DNA from: Blastocatellia bacterium AA13
GTDB taxonomy: Bacteria > Acidobacteriota > Blastocatellia > UBA7656
Assembly (NCBI GenBank): GCA_003222245.1
Contig: QHVH01000021.1
Coordinates: forward strand, 101,399 to 165,398
Direction of reading: 5' to 3'
DNA: 64,000 bases
The position numbers were made by a program, and so were the translations under genes. Below are positions 56,095 to 63,929 of the stretch, piece after piece (position 1 is the stretch's first letter; each line of letters starts with the position of its first letter). The notes under the pieces are model-generated. The model did no database searches. It was given only the letters and a program-made list of their open reading frames with translations, and was not told where the DNA came from.

Positions 56095-57339
56095 TTAGCG
56101 GTCCTCGTTATTCGGCGGGCTCAATTTCAATCTGAAATCGCCGCCGATGGTATTCGGACGATTGAACGCAGGCTCGATGTCCAGATGCAGCATCCCGCCG
56201 GCATCAGTGAATACTTCGCGAAGGCGCCGCCGCCGTCTCATGAATACGAAGGCCCCGAAGCTGCCGCCGCCGATGAGGACCGTCAGAATCAACAGCCCGA
56301 TCACGCCAAAGGTCGAAAGCAGCATATCCGCCGCCTTCTGAGTACCAAAAGGGTCATTGGTCCGCCAGAGCGGGTTTCGAAGCCACTTGACTTGATAAGG
56401 ATACTGCACCAGAGACACAAGCCGCTCGGCGCCTTCGCGATCGCGAACATTCGTCGATTCAACCAGGTAGTTGCCCTCTCGCTTCAGGATGGTCCGGTCA
56501 CGCTCTTCTTCCGGCAGAGTCGAAAGAAAATCGCCCGCCCGCTTCATGGCATCATAAGCGAACTGCGGAGTGTGGTATTCAATAATCAGCAGGTTCGCAG
56601 TTGAAGGCGAGCCGGCTTCTTTCGGATATTGACCGAGGACCGCTTCGGCATGGCCGTCGAAGGAGAATTGCTCCTTCGCGTGCTCGACATATTTACTGAG
56701 TGCGATCGGCCCCAGGAAGTAACGCACTGAAGCCGTAGATCCCGCCGAGGCGGGGAAATTCGATACAACAAGCGGCAAGATTGGAGCGCCGTCACCCAAC
56801 AATGAAGCTACAGACGACGCGAGCTTGCGAGCTTCAGGGCTTACTCGACCGCGATTGGTCGATACGGAAACGACATAGTTCTTTTTCCAGAACAGAATCT
56901 TACCGTCGGCTTCCGAGCTGCCCCAGCCAATCGCGGCTTCCGGTTGGGAGGAGGGATCCGCCGTCGAATACGTGAACAGCCCGTACGCGGCTGAAAGGCC
57001 TTCGGTTTGAAAGACCTCTACCCGCGCGTTGCCGTACTCGCGCGCATATGCAGCCGCTGCGCCGTATTCGCCATATGCTTCCGCTTCTTTGCCCACAAGT
57101 TCCGAAAGCTGATCCCTGGTGTATCTGTTAAACGTCCCGCTTGCGGGGGTGTTGGAAAGGCGATCGGGAAGCAATTGGAGCGGATCCAGATTCGAAGCAG
57201 CCTGGATGATTTGAACGCTCTCCCGAGATGAAGGATTGTCGCCCGCTGCCGCGGGCTTGGCCTGAATTAAATAGGTTGATAGAGCGATCGCCGCAACAAC
57301 GATTGCCGCCAACAAGTTGGTTCTTTTGTTGTCCTGCAT
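56095..57339 (-). CDS. Membrane protein of DUF6599 type
   Basis: The protein has 414 residues. An N-terminal hydrophobic segment (8-26) may be a signal or anchor. A long extracytoplasmic part holds LLPDRLSNTPASGTFNRYTR and repeated alpha/beta elements that align in style with DUF6599, a family common in Acidobacteriota. A second transmembrane helix lies near 345-370 (STFGVIGLLILTVLIGGGSF), followed by a cluster of arginines and a short cytosolic tail. The function is unknown. It probably shares an operon with the response regulator and might be a sensor for it; that is speculation. Family recall is from memory. Confidence 0.65.
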   Translation of the reverse strand: MQDNKRTNLLAAIVVAAIALSTYLIQAKPAAAGDNPSSRESVQIIQAASNLDPLQLLPDRLSNTPASGTFNRYTRDQLSELVGKEAEAYGEYGAAAAYAREYGNARVEVFQTEGLSAAYGLFTYSTADPSSQPEAAIGWGSSEADGKILFWKKNYVVSVSTNRGRVSPEARKLASSVASLLGDGAPILPLVVSNFPASAGSTASVRYFLGPIALSKYVEHAKEQFSFDGHAEAVLGQYPKEAGSPSTANLLIIEYHTPQFAYDAMKRAGDFLSTLPEEERDRTILKREGNYLVESTNVRDREGAERLVSLVQYPYQVKWLRNPLWRTNDPFGTQKAADMLLSTFGVIGLLILTVLIGGGSFGAFVFMRRRRRLREVFTDAGGMLHLDIEPAFNRPNTIGGDFRLKLSPPNNEDR

Positions 57340-57486
57340 TGATTAACCCGTGAGTCCTTGAATTCGCTCGCGAGGAGCGGGCGCTCACGAATATTCTAGC
57401 AGAACGAACTTACGCTTGCAGTTTGAAAGCGGTCTGTCGGCTTTTCAGGACTACATAGTCAGCCGTTTCGCGTTGCGCTTGTAGCT

Positions 57487-58074
57487 CTAATGTCGCCTTC
57501 TCAGCTCGGCAAGGATCATGTCGGCGTAGCGCTCCGGGTGGTGGATTTCGGAGAGAAATATTTTCCCCGTCTCCGAAGCGCTGTCGATAACGATGTCGCC
57601 GAGATTGGCCAATCGCTGCAAGACCGATGCAGTGACGGTCACGTCTTGAATGTTGCGCAGAGGAATGTTCCTGATTGTTTTCGCAAGGAGCCCGTATCGC
57701 ATCTCGAGCTTATAATTCGTGAGCGTGTAGACCTCGCGCCGCCGCTGAATGTGTTTGTAAACGGGAATTGAAAACGCTAAGACGAAAAGCACTGTAAGAC
57801 CAATAAAGGCGACCTGCGCCGGCGCGTGAAAAATTCCCATTAAGGCGGCGACCGCCAGTACAATCACGCTAGCTAAAATATACCAGGCCATAACGAATAT
57901 GAGGGTCGGCCGAAGTGTAAAAATGGAATGCTCTTCGGCTTCAATTTCGCCTCCTGGCCGAGAGGCTAAAGAAGATGCTTGCTGGTTTCGTTCAGCTTGC
58001 GCGAGGGTTGCGCCGCAGCTATTGCAGAACCGGCTTCCCTCAGGTAAAGACTGCCCGCATTGATTGCAAAACAT
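57487..58074 (-). CDS. Zinc-ribbon/PH-domain (bPH2, DUF304) membrane protein
   Basis: The protein has 195 residues. A zinc ribbon at the N-terminus uses Cys3, Cys6, Cys17 and Cys20 (MFCNQCGQS, FCNSCG). Two transmembrane helices span about 58-108. The C-terminal half is a bacterial PH domain (YTLTNYKLEMRYGLLAKTIR, IPLRNIQDVTVTASVLQRLA, GDIVIDSASETG). Such proteins are membrane-anchored with the PH domain in the cytosol and have no firm function. It is in the same direction as the DUF6599-like gene but 147 bp from it. Confidence 0.88.
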   Translation of the reverse strand: MFCNQCGQSLPEGSRFCNSCGATLAQAERNQQASSLASRPGGEIEAEEHSIFTLRPTLIFVMAWYILASVIVLAVAALMGIFHAPAQVAFIGLTVLFVLAFSIPVYKHIQRRREVYTLTNYKLEMRYGLLAKTIRNIPLRNIQDVTVTASVLQRLANLGDIVIDSASETGKIFLSEIHHPERYADMILAELRRRH

Positions 58075-58212
58075 TTATTGACCTCTTCGCTCGCGCATTC
58101 GCGCTGAATGTTATCATGAGAATCAGCGGCCGATAAAACAGTAGGCATCAAGGCGTTTTGAACGCTATAACGACTCTCGAAGACGCGGATAGAACCTGTA
58201 GATCGCCAGACT

Positions 58213-60363
58213 TCAGCCTATCGACGCGAGCCGGTATTTAGGCTGTTTCTTAACGATTTCTACCAGCCTCGAAAACTCATGGGTCTCTTGTTTTTCTTTG
58301 ATTAGTAAATCGGCCTCGCGCTTCGCGGCTTCCAACAGGGTCTGGTCGCGAACCAGATTGCCGATTCGAAAATCAGGTAGGCCGGCTTGGCGGGTTCCCA
58401 TCATCTCGCCAGGACCGCGAATTTCCATATCTTTTTCAGCTATCCTGAACCCGTCCGTAGTCTCTTCCATAATCGCGAGGCGTTCGCGAGCCTCACTCGT
58501 TCGCTTGTCGCCGGCCAGCAGTATGCAATAAGCCTGTTCGCCGCCGCGTCCGACCCTGCCTCGAAGCTGATGAAGCTGCGATAAGCCAAATCGTTCGGCG
58601 TGCTCTATTACCATGACATTTGCATTTGGTACATCGACTCCGACTTCTATGACGGTGGTCGCGACCATTATCTCGGCCGAACCAGTTCGAAATTCCTCCA
58701 TCGCTCGGTCCTTTTCGTCCTGTTTCATTTTTCCATGTACGAGCACGACACGGTGACCTGGAAATATTTCCGTGCTCAGCCGTTCAGCCATCTGCGTCGC
58801 CGCCATTAGATCGAGTTTTTCAGACTCTTCGACAAGGGGATAAACAATGTAGACCTGGCGCCCCTTTTGAATCGTCTGCTCGAGGAACTTGTAAATCTTG
58901 GCTCGGGCGTCTTCGCTCCGAACCTTTGTTATGACCGGTTTTCTTCCCGGAGGCATCTCGTCGATTATCGACACGTCGAGATCGCCATAAACCGTCATCG
59001 CAAGCGACCTGGGGATGGGTGTTGCGGTCATAACAAGAACGTCGGGGTTGTACCCTCGCTTCATCAACTCTGCTCTCTGAAGCACTCCGAAGCGATGTTG
59101 TTCGTCTATGACTACGAATCCCAGCTTTTGAAATCGCACGCCTTCCTGGATCAGAGCGTGCGTTCCGATCAGCAGATTTATTTCCCCTGATGAAACAGCT
59201 TCGTAGAGCTCGCGCTTCTTTGCCGCTGATAGCGAGCCCATCAACAGCTCTACTCTGTAAGGAGATTTGGACAGAAGCCGCTTCACATTCCGGGAGTGCT
59301 GCTCGGCGAGAATTTCGGTCGGAACCATCATCGCCGCCTGGTATCCGCTCTCCATCGCAACAACCGCCGCTTGAATCGCGACAATGGTCTTCCCGGATCC
59401 GACGTCCCCCTGCAAGAGCCGGTTCATCGGCTTCGGACCGGTCATGTCGTTGACTATTTCTCGAAGCACGCGTTTCTGCGCTGAAGTGGGTTTGAAGGGA
59501 AGAACTCTTCTTACGGCTTCGCGGACGCGGTCTCCCGTTTTGATAATCGCGCCTTTGGGCGCCTCTTCTCGCCCTTGTTTTCTCAATCCGACGGCGAAAA
59601 CGAGCCAGAAGAATTCTTCGAATATGAGTCGTTGATGAGCCGGCGACCTCATCTGGTTATACATCTCGATCGGCGAGTCCTCAGCCGGAAAGTGTATCTG
59701 GCGATAGGCTTCAAGGCGGCCGATTAGACCGTTGCGAGCGATGATGTCAGCAGGCAGAAGCTCCTTGATGCTCGAGGCGTCGAGTCTCTCGAGCACGTAG
59801 TACATTATCGATCTGAGCTGCTTCGTTCTTATCTCGCCGAGTTTTCTGTAGACCGGAACGCGCCGCGCCCTGTGAATCGGATCGATCTGTTCTTCCTCAT
59901 CGGACAGGAGCTCGTAATCGGGATTCTCGATTTCGAAGAAGCCCCGCCTGCCGCGCTTCCATTGGCCGTATAACAGGACACGAGTTCCGCGGGTCAGCGT
60001 CTTTTGGAGATAGGCCTGATTCCACCAGATCGCCCGTATCTGGCCGGTGCGGTCCACGGCCGAGCATTCAAAGATGCGAAGCTTCCCTCCCTTAACGGCG
60101 TATGTTCCGGCGACTCTTACCTCGACTTCTATCGTCGCGTATTCGCCGTTTTTCAGGCCTCCGATTTTGGTTAGATTGGAACGATCTTCGTAGCGCATTG
60201 GAAGGTGGTGGAGCAGATCTCCTATAGTGGCCGCGCGCGGGTTTGCTGCGTTGACGTTCGCGGCAACCGCGGCCGCAAGCTTTTGCGCGGTCTTCATCGC
60301 TACGCGAGGGATCTCGTGAAGATGAAGCTCGACCAGGGAGGTTGACGGCTTGAGCATAGTCAT
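58213..60363 (-). CDS. recG: ATP-dependent DNA helicase RecG
   Basis: The protein has 716 residues, close to the usual 690-700. An OB-fold wedge domain is at about 60-160 (YEDRSNLTKI, VKGGKLRIFECSAVDRTGQI). The helicase core has LQGDVGSGKTIVAIQAA (Walker A), VVIDEQHRFGVLQR (DEQH box), VMTATPIPRSLAMTVYGDL, VVLVHGKMKQDEKD and QLRGRVGRGGEQAYC. RecG remodels stalled forks and branched DNA. It starts MTMLKPSTS; the second Met is a possible alternative. It is divergent from the small gene and cofH. Confidence 0.96.
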   Translation of the reverse strand: MTMLKPSTSLVELHLHEIPRVAMKTAQKLAAAVAANVNAANPRAATIGDLLHHLPMRYEDRSNLTKIGGLKNGEYATIEVEVRVAGTYAVKGGKLRIFECSAVDRTGQIRAIWWNQAYLQKTLTRGTRVLLYGQWKRGRRGFFEIENPDYELLSDEEEQIDPIHRARRVPVYRKLGEIRTKQLRSIMYYVLERLDASSIKELLPADIIARNGLIGRLEAYRQIHFPAEDSPIEMYNQMRSPAHQRLIFEEFFWLVFAVGLRKQGREEAPKGAIIKTGDRVREAVRRVLPFKPTSAQKRVLREIVNDMTGPKPMNRLLQGDVGSGKTIVAIQAAVVAMESGYQAAMMVPTEILAEQHSRNVKRLLSKSPYRVELLMGSLSAAKKRELYEAVSSGEINLLIGTHALIQEGVRFQKLGFVVIDEQHRFGVLQRAELMKRGYNPDVLVMTATPIPRSLAMTVYGDLDVSIIDEMPPGRKPVITKVRSEDARAKIYKFLEQTIQKGRQVYIVYPLVEESEKLDLMAATQMAERLSTEIFPGHRVVLVHGKMKQDEKDRAMEEFRTGSAEIMVATTVIEVGVDVPNANVMVIEHAERFGLSQLHQLRGRVGRGGEQAYCILLAGDKRTSEARERLAIMEETTDGFRIAEKDMEIRGPGEMMGTRQAGLPDFRIGNLVRDQTLLEAAKREADLLIKEKQETHEFSRLVEIVKKQPKYRLASIG

Positions 60364-60437
60364 CGCAACGCGGAAGCGTCTGATTCTATCATCATCTCCT
60401 GGAAAGGACGCCGTTCCGGTTCATCGCTTCGTCCAGG

Positions 60438-60532
60438 TTGGACAATTATTGGACAATGCTCGGACGTTTACGGCAATATCGCGCTTGCCGTACACTTCTC
60501 CAGGATGAGGCGGACAATTTTTTCAATGTCCG
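60438..60532. promoter_or_regulatory. GGACAAT repeats in the recG/cofH divergent spacer
   Basis: TTGGACAAT occurs at 60438-60446 and 60449-60457, one helical turn apart. CGGACA (60511-60516) and TGTCCG (60527-60532) form an inverted pair with a 10-nt spacer, 37 nt before the next start codon. This looks like operator sequence for a dimeric regulator. The regulator is unknown. Confidence 0.4.
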
Positions 60533-60568
60533 AATGTCGCGCGTTCAAAACTGAGAGCGGAGGAAGCG

Positions 60569-60814
60569 ATGAACAACAGTCCTCAATCTGATCCATCCGA
60601 AAAATTCGTTCAACCCCCGCTCAGCTATGCCCGCGAAGGGCCGGCCCTGGTCGGAGTCAATCTTGCTCCCGGTGAGGAGGTCCGCTGGATCTGGACCCAC
60701 TATCCCGGCGGTCGGAGCGTGGTCACCGGCTATGAGATAGTAAAGCCCGAAGCAAGCGAATCTCGGTTCGATTTTCAGAACGCCGTCAAGAATTGGCTGT
60801 GGCCGAAACAATGA
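60569..60814 (+). CDS. Small uncharacterised protein upstream of cofH
   Basis: The protein has 81 residues. GGAGGA lies 4 nt upstream of the ATG, a strong ribosome site, and cofH follows after 13 bp, so the gene is believable despite its size. The sequence is soluble, with no signal, Cys pair or membrane segment. Notable parts are PPLSYAREGPALVGVNLAPG and the Trp-rich EEVRWIWTHYPGGRS, ending NAVKNWLWPKQ. I do not recognise a family. Confidence 0.6.
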   Translation: MNNSPQSDPSEKFVQPPLSYAREGPALVGVNLAPGEEVRWIWTHYPGGRSVVTGYEIVKPEASESRFDFQNAVKNWLWPKQ

Positions 60815-60827
60815 GAAAAGGCGCTTG

Positions 60828-62096
60828 ATGAACGCTTACAGAGAAAGCGAGCCGGAAAAGCTGGAGGACCGGCTTTCCAGAATTGATTCTGAAATCGCCG
60901 GCCTTCTTACCCGCGCGGTTGAAGGCGGTGAACTCGATTTCGATGACGGCCTCAAGCTGGCGCGAACCGAGGGCGCCGAGCTCGATGCGCTTGTGCTCGC
61001 TGCCGATCACGTGAGGCATAAGCGGGTCGGCGACGTGATAACCTACGTAGTCAATCGTAATATCAATTTTACCAATGTGTGTTTTGTGGGCTGTCGCTTC
61101 TGCGCTTTCAGCCGCGCGCCTCGCGAACACGATGCTTACTTTTTGTCGCTGGAAGAAGTCGCCCATCGCTCGATCGAAGCCTGGGAACGCGGCGCGCGCG
61201 AAGTTTGCGTTCAGGGAGGCCTTCCGAGAGGGCTCGACCCCTTCTATTACAGAGATATTCTTCATTCAATCAAGACTGCTACGCCCTCAATGCATATTCA
61301 CGCGTTCTCTCCGATGGAGATTGTCTACGGCGTCGAGTTAACGGGAATGCCCCTGCGAGACTATCTGCTCATGCTGAAGGAGGCCGGTCTTGATACGCTG
61401 CCCGGAACCGCGGCCGAAATTCTCGATGATGGGGTTCGTCACGAGATAGAGCGCATAAAGCTCACGGTAGCTCAATGGGTCGACGTGGTAACGACGGCTC
61501 ACACAGTGGGCATCCGAACAACGTCGACGATGATGTACGGCCATACCGAAACGGAAGAACATTGGCTGCGCCATCTCTTATTGCTCCGAGACATTCAAAA
61601 GCGTACGGGTGGGTTTACCGAGTTCGTTCCACTCGGTTTTGTTCACCAGAATACCCAGTTGTACCAGTCGGGCGATGCGAGGCCGGGTCCGACCACGAAC
61701 GAACACTTGAAGGTGCACGCGCTTGCACGATTGATGCTGCAGGGTTGGATAGACAACATTCAGATCTCGTGGGTGAAAATGACTACTGAGATGACTCAGT
61801 CGTGCCTGCGAGCGGGAGCCAACGACTACGGCGGCACGTTGATGGATGAAAACATCTCCCGGCTTGCGGGCGCCACGTCGGGCCAATATCTTTCGCCTTC
61901 CGATATTCGGGCCCGGATCAGGAAGCTAGGCAGAGTTCCCGCGGAGCGAAACACTCTTTATAAGATTCTCAAAGTCCACGGCCGCGAAGAGGAAGCTCAG
62001 GATGAGCCGGAAGTCTCCGCGGCAATTCCTTCGCCTTTTGTCACGCTGGAGCATTCGCGAGCGCACGCAGCCCACCGCACCGGCTCAGAAGACTGA
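60828..62096 (+). CDS. cofH: FO synthase subunit 2 (CofH), radical SAM
   Basis: About 422 residues. The radical-SAM cluster motif is Cys85-x3-Cys89-x2-Cys92 (CFVGCRFCAFSR). HIHAFSPMEIVYGVELTGMP and LPGTAAEILDDGVRHE fit CofH better than MqnE or MqnC, which share the fold. QGGLPRGLDPFYYRDIL and TTSTMMYGHTETEEHWLRHL are family-typical. CofH joins tyrosine-derived hydroxybenzyl to the ribitylaminouracil on the way to FO, the chromophore of F420. cofG is not next to it. ATG 60828 has AAAAGG upstream; a TTG three nt earlier is possible. The C-terminus is a short variable tail. Confidence 0.85.
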   Translation: MNAYRESEPEKLEDRLSRIDSEIAGLLTRAVEGGELDFDDGLKLARTEGAELDALVLAADHVRHKRVGDVITYVVNRNINFTNVCFVGCRFCAFSRAPREHDAYFLSLEEVAHRSIEAWERGAREVCVQGGLPRGLDPFYYRDILHSIKTATPSMHIHAFSPMEIVYGVELTGMPLRDYLLMLKEAGLDTLPGTAAEILDDGVRHEIERIKLTVAQWVDVVTTAHTVGIRTTSTMMYGHTETEEHWLRHLLLLRDIQKRTGGFTEFVPLGFVHQNTQLYQSGDARPGPTTNEHLKVHALARLMLQGWIDNIQISWVKMTTEMTQSCLRAGANDYGGTLMDENISRLAGATSGQYLSPSDIRARIRKLGRVPAERNTLYKILKVHGREEEAQDEPEVSAAIPSPFVTLEHSRAHAAHRTGSED

Positions 62097-62395
62097 ACAG
62101 CATCTCAAGAAAAGCGCTCGATTCAATTTCCGTCTCTGAATGGAACCGGCTTGACGCTTTCGTTCGCGCGAGCCGGCGATGCTGGTTGACTCCCAATGAG
62201 TTGCGACCCCGGAGGGCGCTCACGTTCGATCCTCAAATTCGGTAGTGGCGTAATCCTGTGTGGCTCCTAATTTTCTAGTTTTCCTCGAAAAGAGTTGGTG
62301 CATAATCGCCGAGCCATTGGCGAACAATGCAGAGACGGACTGTCCTCGGCCAAGGCTCCGGTTCGTCTTTGCCACTCACACCTTACGAGGAGAGC
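62097..62395. other. Spacer between cofH and the decayed mobile region
   Basis: The 299 bp have no gene I can support. GGTAGTGGCGTAATCCTG near 62240 has the look of an IS1-family end, but I found no matching inverted copy on the other side of the transposase, so this is not called as a terminal repeat. Confidence 0.3.
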
Positions 62396-62686
62396 ATGCC
62401 AGACAAAGGGAAGAATGCTAAAGCGATAAAGTGGCTCGGCAAGAAATCCTGGCTAGAGTTGTTCGGCGAGTACATTGTGAATTGCCCAGATCGCGCCGAG
62501 CGACTGATGATCATGATGATGTCCATACGCTACCTGATGCTGGGCAGGCGCGCCGAACGAAACAAGGCACTACACGCAATCAATAACTGCATCAAGGCGT
62601 GTATACCCTACACGCGAACAAAGGTTATTACTGAATTGATGAAAGAAGAGAAACGAAGAAGAGAGCAAGAAGGCGGCCCGTGCTAG
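62396..62686 (+). CDS. Small hypothetical protein abutting the IS1-type remnant
   Basis: I start at ATG 62396, where GAGGAG precedes it, giving 96 residues. The protein is basic, rich in Met and Arg, with KAIKWLGKKSWLELFGEY and a Met-rich helix (LMIMMMSIRYLMLGRRAE). It ends in a charged tail. I do not recognise it. Its stop codon (62684-62686) overlaps the position where the transposase on the other strand should end, so its 3' end may lie in or be altered by the inserted element. Confidence 0.45.
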   Translation: MPDKGKNAKAIKWLGKKSWLELFGEYIVNCPDRAERLMIMMMSIRYLMLGRRAERNKALHAINNCIKACIPYTRTKVITELMKEEKRRREQEGGPC

Positions 62687-63380
62687 GCCGCCAGTAGCTC
62701 TTGAATAGTCCATATGTGGCCGGTAAGGCCAGCTTCCATGCCGGGGTTATTCTGATGCTGGAGTGAACCCGGCAAAAATTATAATAGGCGAAGAAGAACG
62801 CGAATGCCGCTTTCAGGTTCTCCCATGTCTTGCTGAATCCATTTGTCAGTCTGGTAAGCCTTCTCATCTGCATTCTGATTGTGAGGTTCTGTCTTTCAAC
62901 GTGCGAGGTACAGATACGCTCAGGATCGGGATCGCCGTAGACTGGGACTACTTGCGTGTCTAAGACCTCAGCAGGGCTGTATAGCTGCTCGCCCTCTCGC
63001 GGCGCACCATAGATTTTGATAAATTGCGCGAAGTCGATCTTCTTAGCTCCAAGGCTATGCACCACACAATCACGGTAGGCCTCGAATCCATCGGTCGAAA
63101 CCTGAAAGTTATGGTCTGCGGTAGCGCGTGCAATTTTCTCTGTGAACGCGAAGGTATCGCCGTATGTTCTTCGCCCCAAATGCCAGCTTACGACAAGCTT
63201 CGTATGACGTTCGAACGCGACGAAACAGTAAGCATCGCCTCTTCGCGGATCGGCCTCTTTCTTTGTCTTTTCCTTGCACTGAACGAATGCCCACAGCTCG
63301 TTAAGCTGGAGGTCCCGAACCGAAACACCTTGGATTCTCTCTTCGAGAAGGTTGGAAGAATCAGCACATTCGTCCGTCCC
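62683..63380 (-). pseudogene. IS1-type transposase, truncated and frameshifted
   Basis: From 63380 downward the frame reads GTDECADSSNLLEERIQG, VSVRDLQLNELWAFVQCKEK and so on into GRRTYGDTFAFTEKIARAT, FQVSTDGFEAYRDCVV, CTSHVERQNLTIRMQMRRL and AFFFAYYNFCRVHSSIRITP. This is an IS1-like DDE transposase. Three signs of decay are visible. A TAA at 63381-63383 cuts off the N-terminal zinc-finger/HTH part. A frameshift near 62740 changes the family ending; another frame gives MEAGLTGHIWTIQELLAA and a stop at 62683. The first catalytic Asp is Asn (NELW for the family DE-x-W). Terminal inverted repeats were not found. Confidence 0.82.
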
Positions 63381-63561
63381 TTACATGCGAAGGGAGACGA
63401 TCAACTGAATTGGAGGTGGTGGATGTTTGCACGATTCCGAGCTTCGAAGTCATGCGGTCTTCCGTCCGGGCGCACACCACTCGGCGTCAGGGCCACCCGC
63501 CAATCTACGAGGGCCTGCTGCGTGTCAGAACAAACAGATTTTTAGAAAGGTATAACGTAGC

Positions 63562-63732
63562 ATGATCACTCAGGAGAACCCGAAGCTGACACATTCAATC
63601 GCTGAAGCTTGTGAAGCGCTTCAGATCTCACGACAACCTTATGGAAGCTGGTGAAGTCTCGTAGGCTAAACCACTCCGCATCGGACGCCGAATTCTGTTC
63701 ACGCAAAAGAATTCATGACCGCGACCTTGGCT
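63562..63732 (+). pseudogene. Excisionase/HTH_17-like DNA-binding gene fragment with three frameshifts
   Basis: Reading from ATG 63562, one frame gives KLTHSIAEACEALQISR, the next gives TTLWKLVKSRRL, a third gives KPLRIGRRILFTQK, and the original-type phase then gives KEFMTATLA. Joined, they make the usual excisionase/MerR-like helix-turn-helix with wing (SIAEACEALQISR, KLVKSRRLKPLRIGRR, ILFT). Single-base losses near 63630, 63668 and 63706 would explain the shifts. The protein would be about 60 residues, as expected for such DNA-binding modules of prophages and integrative elements. Confidence 0.6.
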
Positions 63733-63757
63733 CCGCACGTGCCAGCTATCGCCTCTG

Positions 63758-63795
63758 TCACAGACATAGTCTGTCCTCACAGACATAGTCTGTCC
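63758..63795. repeat. Two perfect 19-nt tandem copies, each with a palindrome
   Basis: TCACAGACATAGTCTGTCC is present at 63758-63776 and directly again at 63777-63795. Each copy contains ACAGAC-ATA-GTCTGT, a 6-bp inverted repeat with a 3-nt centre. This is the form of a double operator. It lies about 135 nt before the AhpD-like start codon. Confidence 0.8.
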
Positions 63796-63929
63796 ATCCA
63801 AATGCATCTCTCCGAAGATGTTTCCCGCTGCCAGTTCTTTGACAAAGTACCTGTGGTGTGCGCGCCTGATCTGAACAGGGAGACCTCAGACAATAACGTC
63901 AAAATTCGATTCAAAGAATGGAGGGGATC

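Larger units (their letters stand above)
63381..63929. other. Decayed accessory region between IS1 remnant and next gene
   Basis: The 549 bp have no intact gene. They hold the 5' flank of the transposase remnant, a frameshifted HTH gene fragment (63562-63732) and a 19-nt tandem palindromic repeat (63758-63795). Plus-strand frames across 63024-63545 and 63715-63975 show no family features of their own. Confidence 0.5.

Noticed and set aside
60828..62096. MqnE or MqnC (menaquinone futalosine pathway) for the radical SAM gene
   Set aside because: The GTAAEILDD and HIHAFSPMEIVYG segments fit CofH better. A phylogeny would be decisive.
63024..63545. 173-codon plus-strand frame
   Set aside because: Antisense to the IS1-type transposase remnant; no motif of its own.
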